A DNA stretch of 64,000 nt. Origin: Acinetobacter sp. ANC 4178 (GTDB lineage Bacteria; Pseudomonadota; Gammaproteobacteria; Pseudomonadales; Moraxellaceae). Made by a program: the position numbers and the translations under genes. Below the pieces are notes generated by a model. It searched no databases, was not told the origin of the DNA, and saw only the letters and a program-made list of their open reading frames with translations. The stretch is taken from positions 124,001-188,000 of the forward strand of contig NZ_SJOD01000003.1 of the NCBI RefSeq assembly GCF_004331175.1, written 5' to 3'. Below are positions 58,022-64,000 of this stretch, piece after piece. Numbering within the stretch: position 1 is the first letter of the stretch; each line of letters begins with the position of its first letter.

Positions 58022-58507
58022 TTAATCTTCTTCATCATCACGTAATAAGCTATGACTAATTCCATCAGCACGTAAAAATGCCAAATCATAACTTGCAGTC
58101 GCCAATGCCAATACACGACGCTCAAACTCTTGCCACAAAGCTTTCACTTGCTGCTCAGCAATACCCAAGCCACTTTCTTGAGTAAAATTTTTGTTCTTTT
58201 CACAAATTTTAAGTGCATGATATAACTTACGCCCTTTAGAAGCTTCTGGCCGCAAACGCACGCGCTTCGACAAGACAAAACCTTCAACATGTCTTAAATC
58301 TGCAAAGGGTAGCATTGGCACTAGAATCTGATCTAGCTGAGCATCTAAGCGAACCCAAACAGCATTTTGCTGCGTTGCTGAATAAGTATTCCACTGAATG
58401 ACTTCATGATTAAAACGACGACACCCCCGACAAACTGCATCACCAAAGACCGTAGAACAACGCCCTGCACATGGCGTAAGTGAAGCGATTCGACGATCAT
58501 TACTCAA
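58022..58507 (-). CDS. DUF1289 cysteine-rich domain protein
   Basis: A 161-aa protein with the DUF1289 motif at residues 13-42: C-A-G-R-C-S-T-V-F-G-D-A-V-C-R-G-C-R-R-F, then EVIQWNTYSATQQNAVWVRL. The four Cys probably bind a metal. The rest is a longer C-terminal helical region than the minimal domain (usually 60-90 aa). The start is TTG at 58507, unusual but supported by AGGAG 6 bp upstream. The function is unknown. It is divergent from trhO and probably co-transcribed with the LysE-type gene. Confidence 0.8.
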   Translation of the reverse strand: MSNDRRIASLTPCAGRCSTVFGDAVCRGCRRFNHEVIQWNTYSATQQNAVWVRLDAQLDQILVPMLPFADLRHVEGFVLSKRVRLRPEASKGRKLYHALKICEKNKNFTQESGLGIAEQQVKALWQEFERRVLALATASYDLAFLRADGISHSLLRDDEED

Positions 58508-58711
58508 AATAAACTCCTAAAATCATATAGATAAACACTATAAAACAAAATTTAATTCCATTAATTTTCAATTAAGATTGCTTAAGCATCATACCGTTTA
58601 TCGCCTAATTTAAAAACCATAATTCTTGACGGGTTTTCTCGCTTATTACTGTAATTCGCGCTAAAATATGCGCCTTAAATTTTGTCCTATCGTTTATATT
58701 TGGAGTACTCC

Positions 58712-59644
58712 ATGAACGCTACTGTAGAACAGCTTGCACCTGTAGAACAGCAAGCGACCGCTGATTGGGTTGTTGCCGCACTTTATCAATTCAAAGAAGT
58801 TCAAGATTCTGCTGATTTACAACAGCGTCTTTTAAACTTGGTAAACACTATCAATCTATGTGGTACTCTAATTGTTGCAGATGAAGGAATTAACGGTACC
58901 GTTGCGGGTGACCGTGCAGCAATTGATGCTGTACACCAATTTCTTTTAAACGAAGGCTTTAACGCCATGGAATATAAAGAGTCAACCAGCTCTGAAAAAC
59001 CATTTCGTAAAATGAAAATTAAACTAAAAAAAGAAATTGTCACGCTGGGCGTAGAAGTTAAACCACGTGATTTAGTTGGTCACTACCTAGACCCTAAAGA
59101 ATGGAACGATCTGATTGCACGTGATGACGTGATTCTGATTGATACTCGCAATGATTACGAATATAAAGCCGGTACTTTTAAAGGCGCAATCGACCCACAA
59201 ACTGAGACTTTCCGTGAATTTCCAGATTATGTAAAACAAAATCTTGCTCAACATAAAGACAAGAAAATTGCGATGTTCTGTACTGGTGGTATTCGTTGTG
59301 AAAAATCGACTTCTTTGCTTTTACAAGAAGGCTTTGACGAGGTGTATCACCTGAAAGGTGGTATCCTAAAGTATTTAGAAGAAACCCCTGCCGAAGAAAG
59401 CATGTGGGAAGGTGAATGTTTCGTATTTGACGGTCGTACAGCGGTGACTCACGGTGTAGAAGAAGGTCAAAACATTAAATGTCACGCATGTGGTTGGCCA
59501 TTAATTCCAGCCGAAGTGGAAGAGCCAAGTTATGAACATGGTGTATCTTGTAAGTATTGTGTAGACAAAACCACGGACAAACAAAAAGATGGCTTCCGTA
59601 TGCGTCAATCTCAAATTGCTGCGGCAAAACGCAAACGTCTTTAA
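58712..59644 (+). CDS. trhO: tRNA uridine hydroxylase TrhO (rhodanese family, YceA)
   Basis: A 310-aa protein. E. coli YceA/TrhO takes part in hydroxylation of tRNA uridine 34. An N-terminal acylphosphatase-like domain (about residues 15-100) precedes the rhodanese domain with catalytic Cys in MFCTGGIRCEKS near residue 190. A Cys-rich tail has CHACGWPL and CKYC near residues 258-287. The ATG at 58712 (MNATVEQLAP) is preferred because TGGAG lies just upstream. A terminator follows. Confidence 0.92.
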   Translation: MNATVEQLAPVEQQATADWVVAALYQFKEVQDSADLQQRLLNLVNTINLCGTLIVADEGINGTVAGDRAAIDAVHQFLLNEGFNAMEYKESTSSEKPFRKMKIKLKKEIVTLGVEVKPRDLVGHYLDPKEWNDLIARDDVILIDTRNDYEYKAGTFKGAIDPQTETFREFPDYVKQNLAQHKDKKIAMFCTGGIRCEKSTSLLLQEGFDEVYHLKGGILKYLEETPAEESMWEGECFVFDGRTAVTHGVEEGQNIKCHACGWPLIPAEVEEPSYEHGVSCKYCVDKTTDKQKDGFRMRQSQIAAAKRKRL

Positions 59645-59662
59645 TTTTTTGCAATCTTCCCC

Positions 59663-59690
59663 AAAGCCTCCTCTTTCGGAGGCTTTTTTG
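59663..59690 (+). terminator. Intrinsic terminator, trhO
   Basis: AAAGCCTCC / GGAGGCTTT has a 6-nt loop, followed by TTT. It lies 18 bp after the stop codon. Confidence 0.88.
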
Positions 59691-59781
59691 TACTTAGCCC
59701 AAAGTAAACAAATACAAAACAGAGCTTTACCACTGTTTCAAATCCAATTAGGATAAATTGTCTTCACTTTCATAAACGTAT

Positions 59782-60405
59782 ATGAACCTGACAGAATGGA
59801 TTATCTTCATTATGGAGAAACTGGGCTATCTCGGTATAGCCCTATTGATGTTTTTAGATAACGTCTTCCCTCCTGTACCTTCCGAAATTATCATGCCTTC
59901 CGCAGGTTATTCCGCCTCGCGTGGCGAGCTACTGCTCATCGGTGTGATTATTGCGGGTTGTATCGGCTCTTTAGTTGCCGCGGCAGTTCTATATTGGATT
60001 GGTTATAAATTTAATCATGAAACCATCTTTCGTTTCGTTGACCGATATGGCAAATATTTCTTTATTCAATCAACCGATGTCAAAACTGCCTTAGACTGGT
60101 TCGAACATTACGGACACCGTATCGTCTTTTTTGGTCGTATGGTCCCTGCTGTCCGTTCTCTAATCAGTATTCCTGCAGGCATGAGTCGTATGCCATTTTG
60201 GAAATTCATGTTCTACAGCAGCTTAGGTACCATTATTTGGACCAGTTTCTTAGCCTGCGTAGGCTTCTATTTCGGTGAAAATCAAGCACTCATGCATCAA
60301 ATTTTTAGCCAAGTGGGCTATGTGATGCTTGGTATTGCCCTGCTCATTATGGTATGGATTTTCTATCGACGACATCAGCAAAAAAGAAGAAATTTCAAAG
60401 ACTAA
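59782..60405 (+). CDS. DedA-family inner-membrane protein
   Basis: A 207-aa multi-pass protein of the DedA family, linked in other bacteria to lipid flipping and proton-gradient upkeep. Both family motifs are visible: FLDNVFPPVPSEIIMPSAG near residue 25 and F-G-R-M-V-P-A-V-R-S-L-I-S-I-P-A-G-M near residue 118. Its tail is basic. A small membrane protein gene starts 23 bp downstream and is probably co-transcribed. Confidence 0.9.
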   Translation: MNLTEWIIFIMEKLGYLGIALLMFLDNVFPPVPSEIIMPSAGYSASRGELLLIGVIIAGCIGSLVAAAVLYWIGYKFNHETIFRFVDRYGKYFFIQSTDVKTALDWFEHYGHRIVFFGRMVPAVRSLISIPAGMSRMPFWKFMFYSSLGTIIWTSFLACVGFYFGENQALMHQIFSQVGYVMLGIALLIMVWIFYRRHQQKRRNFKD

Positions 60406-60428
60406 GCACATTTAACTTAAGGATTTAC

Positions 60429-60848
60429 ATGAAGCATTATTTAAAACATTTTACTGCAATTTACAGTATCGCTTTAGTGATCCTCGTAACTATTCTCATT
60501 TTTGGTTTACATTTAGGCGGAATCACCTTAATTCCAGCCTTAATCGCTTCAGCTTTGCTAAATGCCAACCATTTTGTCAAAAAAGAACAACGTTTACCTA
60601 GCAGTGATGAAAAAATTCAATTGGTTTGGGGTTGTAGCGCTATTGCCATTGTTATTGAGAGTTTCTTCGTGTTCTTCTTGGTATTGATAAACCCAAATGC
60701 AGAACAAATTTTAAAAGCTGCCGATGAAGCTGGTCTCGGTCTTTCAGCACTCATCATGTTGTGCTTAATCGCAGTGCATGGTGTCATTTTTCATTTTGCC
60801 TATGGCTGGTATGCAAGTTTTATCGCAATAAAACAGCATCGGATTTAA
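60429..60848 (+). CDS. ABZJ_00895-type small membrane protein
   Basis: A 139-aa protein with four hydrophobic segments (about residues 10-30, 34-48, 68-92 and 108-132), fitting a small family named ABZJ_00895 that I associate with Acinetobacter. The function is unknown. The ATG at 60429 has AAGGA 7 bp upstream; an in-frame start 25 codons earlier overlaps the DedA gene and adds unlikely Lys-rich sequence. Family assignment is from memory of its pattern and should be checked. Confidence 0.65.
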   Translation: MKHYLKHFTAIYSIALVILVTILIFGLHLGGITLIPALIASALLNANHFVKKEQRLPSSDEKIQLVWGCSAIAIVIESFFVFFLVLINPNAEQILKAADEAGLGLSALIMLCLIAVHGVIFHFAYGWYASFIAIKQHRI

Positions 60849-60908
60849 CGCTCCATTCACATTAAACTCAACATCAATAAGATGGCTTTTAGCTTATCAT
60901 TAACATAA

Positions 60909-60934
60909 AAAAAGCACCTGACGGTGCTTTTCTT
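60909..60934 (+). terminator. Intrinsic terminator after the DedA pair
   Basis: AAAAGCACC / GGTGCTTTT has a 4-nt loop, followed by CTTTT. It lies 60 bp after the membrane-protein stop codon. An A-run on the left means it could also act in the other direction. Confidence 0.8.
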
Positions 60935-61004
60935 TTAATGCTATAAGATTAATTTGGTGTGTGGTGATACATGAGCCGCGATTGTAGCGGCGCAAGATGT
61001 CACA

Positions 61005-61529
61005 TCACGCTGGCGTGTGGTACATTAAATAAATTTCATTTAAATTGTCTGGAATTTCTTCCGCCAATTCATCCATTAATTGACCATTGCGACGGAAAGA
61101 TTCCATTTGTGGATCTTCGTCATCAATGCCACTGAACACCATGATTGGTAAAGTTAAATCAACCAATTGTTCTTCGTATTCTGGTGCAAACCATGCTTCT
61201 TCATTTAAGAACATCGCATCGACAAAGCCAACACTCCAGTCACCTAAACTTGATTCCACATCAGCTTCTTCAATTTCAAAAGGAAATTCAATTCCTTCTT
61301 CATTTGCCAAATTCTGACGAATACTGTCTAGCCAAGATTTGACTTGCGCAATAATCTCAGCAGGAACTTTTTTCTGATTACTTTCAAAAAGTTCATCTAA
61401 CCAGCGATCAAATTGCGGGCCAACAGCAATTGCACATAAAAAACCATGAGTCGCTGCGAAATCTAGACCATGCTCATTTTGGTCACCATCTAGATATTCA
61501 CTCAATAGGTCTAAATCTAAAGCACTCAT
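61005..61529 (-). CDS. UPF0149/YecA-family protein
   Basis: A 174-aa acidic, all-helical protein of the UPF0149 (YgfB/YecA) family. It begins [20 protein letters not shown], then HGFLCAIAVGPQ near residue 29, the family signature. The C-terminal zinc-binding SEC-C motif found in some members is absent, so it is the YgfB-like short form. YgfB acts on gene regulation and peptidoglycan-related control in Pseudomonas; whether this protein does is unknown. It lies upstream of the PA3496-type gene's transcription end, on the same strand. Confidence 0.85.
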   Translation of the reverse strand: MSALDLDLLSEYLDGDQNEHGLDFAATHGFLCAIAVGPQFDRWLDELFESNQKKVPAEIIAQVKSWLDSIRQNLANEEGIEFPFEIEEADVESSLGDWSVGFVDAMFLNEEAWFAPEYEEQLVDLTLPIMVFSGIDDEDPQMESFRRNGQLMDELAEEIPDNLNEIYLMYHTPA

Positions 61530-61597
61530 TTTATATCCAAGCTTAAAATTGTAAGACGTATCATAACATTTTCAGCACACGATTCTCATCGTGAGTT

Positions 61598-61807
61598 TTA
61601 ATCATCCTCATCATCGAAATCGTCGTCATCGTCTATATCGTAATCAAAATCTTTTAACTCGCGCTCTAAACGGCGTTGTGCGAGTAAGTCATCAATTAAT
61701 CGACGTTTTTCCAGCGACTCTTTTGCGCTAATCTTGCTTGATGCTTCGTCAAAATTGACGTCATCATCACCGTAGTTATCATCTAATTCAAAATCTGTTG
61801 AAGACAC
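61598..61807 (-). CDS. PA3496-type small acidic protein
   Basis: A 69-aa protein, strongly acidic (long Asp/Glu tail) with a central helix ESLEKRRLIDDLLAQRRLER. That core resembles the R-R-x-I-E-D-x-x-E-x-x-R-L motif of the PA3496 family, annotated as a putative envelope-integrity protein. The start is GTG with GAGG about 8 bp upstream. It lies upstream of the UPF0149 gene with 68 bp between them. The function is unproven. Confidence 0.65.
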   Translation of the reverse strand: MSSTDFELDDNYGDDDVNFDEASSKISAKESLEKRRLIDDLLAQRRLERELKDFDYDIDDDDDFDDEDD

Positions 61808-61941
61808 TCAAACTACCTCAGAATAAAAATATAATGGGTCTAGGCGCTATTTATCGTTCTTCCGAAATCTTGTCAAGCTTTATTTAAATTTATTGCATTT
61901 TATTTGAATTTTGGTCTTTATTTTTAACCAATTTCATGGCA

Positions 61942-61950
61942 TGATATAAT
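61942..61950 (+). promoter_or_regulatory. Extended -10 promoter upstream of rpoD
   Basis: TGATATAAT is a perfect extended -10 (TG-n-TATAAT); no good -35 is visible. It lies 284 bp before the rpoD start, so the leader would be about 275 nt. A hairpin with arms AAATCCAA (61990) and TTGGATTT (62019) lies within that leader. Confidence 0.55.
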
Positions 61951-62234
61951 CCACCCTGCGTCTTTTAGTTTTGCGGTATTTTTAATATCAAATCCAAAAT
62001 GTTTTTTGATTCCAAATGTTGGATTTTGAACTGACGAACGCAAGGGATGAACTTGAAAATAACAAATTCACCCCCATCTTTATCCTTAAATTTACATTAA
62101 ATATTTTATCAGGCGGCTTATTTGCTGATCATTCCTGATGAGATACATTGCAATTTACAGATAAGTTTATGAAGCAAACTGAGCTATCCAGCACGGTTTT
62201 TCACAGTCACAGATTCAACCAAGAGTAAGCAAAG

Positions 62235-64000
62235 ATGAGCGATATGACTTCCCCTACTTCGCAAGTAGCGGCTCTGATTAGCCGAGGCAAAGAGCAAGGT
62301 TACTTAACTTATGCTGAGGTTAACGATCATCTCCCAGACTCGATTACTGAAAGCGAACAGATTGAAGACATTATTCAAATGCTTCAAGACGTGGGTATTC
62401 CTGTACACGAACGTGCACCTGAATCTGACGATACAATGTTCGAAGACAATGCAGAAGCTGCCGATGAAGTTGCAGAAGAAGAAGCTGCTGCCGTTCTTGC
62501 CTCTGTAGAAAACGAACCTGGTCGCACCACAGACCCTGTACGTATGTACATGCGTGAAATGGGTACTGTTGAGCTTTTAACCCGTGAGGGTGAAATTAGC
62601 ATTGCGAAACGTATCGAAGAAGGTATTCGCGATGTTCTGCATTCTATTGCCTACTGGCCAAATGCAGTTGAAGTCGTTTTACAAGAATATAATGATTTTC
62701 TAGAAGGCGAACGTCGTCTTGCAGATATTTTATCAGGCTATTTAGACCCTGAAACTGATGAAGAGATTCCAGAAGTCTTGGAAGAAGAAGCTGAAGAAAT
62801 TGAAGAAATTGCAGACTCTTCAAGCAAGTCAACCAAAGATGTCAAACTTGATGATGAAGATGAAGATGAAGAGTCTGAAAGTGATGATGATTCTGAAGGT
62901 GATTCTGGCCCAGACCCTGAAGTTGCGAAAGTACGTTTTTCAGAACTTTCAAATGCGTGGGAACAAACCAAAACCGTAATTGCGAAACATGGTCGTAATA
63001 GCGACGAGGCTAAAGCTGCGCTTGAAGCCCTTGCAACTGTGTTTATGATGTTCAAATTTACTCCGCGTCTATTTGATATCATTTCAGAAATGATTCGTGG
63101 CACTCACGACCAAATTCGTACGTCTGAACGCGAAGTAATGCGCTACGCAGTTCGTCGTGGCCGTATGGATCGTACTCAATTCCGTACATCTTTCCCAGGT
63201 CAAGAATCAAACTTTGCTTGGTTAGATGAACAAATTGCCAAAGCGCCAGCTGAGCATAAAGCGCATTTAGAAAAAGTGCGTCCTGATGTGCTTGCTTTCC
63301 AACAGAAAATTGCCGACATCGAAAAAGAATTGGACTTGAATGTAAAAGACATTAAAGACATTTCTAAACGTATGGCTGTGGGTGAAGCAAAAGCACGTCG
63401 TGCGAAAAAGGAAATGGTTGAAGCCAACCTTCGTTTGGTAATTTCGATTGCGAAAAAATATACCAACCGTGGCTTACAGTTCCTAGACTTAATTCAAGAA
63501 GGTAACATCGGCTTGATGAAGGCAGTTGACAAGTTTGAATACCGTCGTGGTTATAAGTTCTCGACTTATGCAACATGGTGGATTCGTCAGGCGATTACCC
63601 GCTCAATTGCCGACCAAGCACGTACCATTCGTATTCCAGTACACATGATCGAAACCATTAACAAGATCAACCGTGTATCTCGTCAACTTCTTCAAGAAAT
63701 GGGCCGTGAACCTACACCTGAAGAACTCGGCGAACGTTTGGAAATGGACGAGGTTAAAGTTCGTAAAGTCCTCAAAATTGCCAAAGAGCCGATTTCTATG
63801 GAAACGCCAATTGGTGATGATGAAGATTCGCACTTGGGTGACTTCATTGAAGACAGTAACATCACCTCACCAGTTGATGCTGCAACGTCTGAAGGCTTAA
63901 AAGAAGCAACACGTGAAGTGCTTGAAAACTTGACTGAACGTGAAGCCAAAGTCTTGAAAATGCGTTTTGGTATTGATATGCCAACCGATCATACTTTAGA
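62235..64000 (+). CDS. rpoD: RNA polymerase sigma factor RpoD (5' part, cut by window edge)
   Basis: The housekeeping sigma-70 factor; about 588 codons are present and the gene continues past the right edge. Starting [20 protein letters not shown], it shows region 1.1, region 1.2 ([16 protein letters not shown] near residue 100), then an acidic non-conserved stretch near residues 175-225 (runs of Asp/Glu), region 2 ([29 protein letters not shown] in parts, near residue 425) with the -10 recognition helix, region 3, and the start of region 4 ([20 protein letters not shown]). dnaG is not adjacent. Confidence 0.97.
   Translation, partial: MSDMTSPTSQVAALISRGKEQGYLTYAEVNDHLPDSITESEQIEDIIQMLQDVGIPVHERAPESDDTMFEDNAEAADEVAEEEAAAVLASVENEPGRTTDPVRMYMREMGTVELLTREGEISIAKRIEEGIRDVLHSIAYWPNAVEVVLQEYNDFLEGERRLADILSGYLDPETDEEIPEVLEEEAEEIEEIADSSSKSTKDVKLDDEDEDEESESDDDSEGDSGPDPEVAKVRFSELSNAWEQTKTVIAKHGRNSDEAKAALEALATVFMMFKFTPRLFDIISEMIRGTHDQIRTSEREVMRYAVRRGRMDRTQFRTSFPGQESNFAWLDEQIAKAPAEHKAHLEKVRPDVLAFQQKIADIEKELDLNVKDIKDISKRMAVGEAKARRAKKEMVEANLRLVISIAKKYTNRGLQFLDLIQEGNIGLMKAVDKFEYRRGYKFSTYATWWIRQAITRSIADQARTIRIPVHMIETINKINRVSRQLLQEMGREPTPEELGERLEMDEVKVRKVLKIAKEPISMETPIGDDEDSHLGDFIEDSNITSPVDAATSEGLKEATREVLENLTEREAKVLKMRFGIDMPTDHTL

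Noticed and set aside
62738..63103. Minus-strand Ser-rich frame of 121 codons
   Set aside because: It is the complement of the acidic stretch in rpoD, where Asp/Glu codons read as Ser/Ile on the other strand.

Overview
The window is a contiguous piece of a gamma-proteobacterial chromosome, almost certainly Acinetobacter or a very close Moraxellaceae relative. The support is low-GC coding sequence, a DcaP-type porin with a decayed second copy, a small membrane protein of the Acinetobacter ABZJ_00895 type, short ferredoxin/coaD coupling, and the gene order hemA | TPR protein-lolB-ispE-tRNA-Gln-prs-rplY-pth shared with Pseudomonadales. Most of it is ordinary core genome. I see no integrase, transposase, phage, CRISPR array or defence locus.

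Layout. 1-9.4 kb: a TetR-type regulator cut by the window edge, with a perfect 18-bp operator-like palindrome; an acyl-CoA thioesterase; a patatin-like lipase; Na+/alanine and Na+/glutamate symporters; a decayed DcaP-like porin next to an intact one; and a YpfJ-type metallopeptidase. 9.4-15.3 kb: a DUF808 membrane protein, trpS, an orphan terminator that may end a small RNA, a YqiJ/YqiK (flotillin) pair and a double VOC-domain protein. 15.3-19.9 kb: a small exported protein, a TorF-type outer-membrane protein, a copper amine oxidase and a LuxR-type regulator, which look like one amine-use locus.

20-34.2 kb is the TCA block. On the minus strand, in order of transcription, it holds sdhCDAB, then sucAB-lpd, then sucCD, with divergent gltA on the plus strand. 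It includes two long leader or intergenic regions (27.8-28.5 and 31.9-32.9 kb) with inverted repeats, and a hairpin between sucB and lpd that reads as a terminator for antisense transcription. 34.3-38.4 kb: a Baeyer-Villiger-type monooxygenase, a short-chain dehydrogenase and a COG3687 metal-dependent hydrolase in one operon, plus a small HExxH protein.

38.6-48.7 kb: nadE, two identical tRNA-Met genes, rnpB, a ferredoxin with coaD, smpB, a flavodoxin-like oxidoreductase, pgeF, rluD, bamD and dnaG. 48.7-57.3 kb: hemA, the TPR-lolB-ispE operon, four identical tRNA-Gln genes in tandem (the first overlaps the ispE stop codon), prs, rplY, pth, panD, and ribB under an FMN riboswitch. 57.4-64 kb: a LysE-type exporter, a DUF1289 protein, trhO, a DedA protein, the ABZJ_00895-type protein, a UPF0149 protein, a PA3496-type acidic protein, and rpoD running off the right edge.

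The most unusual items are regulatory or decaying sequence rather than a new multigene system: the orphan terminator before the flotillin operon, the sucA leader with competing hairpins, the sucB-lpd antisense terminator, the tRNA-Gln array, the porin pseudogene, and several unassigned operator-like palindromes. All assignments come from reading the sequence; no database search was run.
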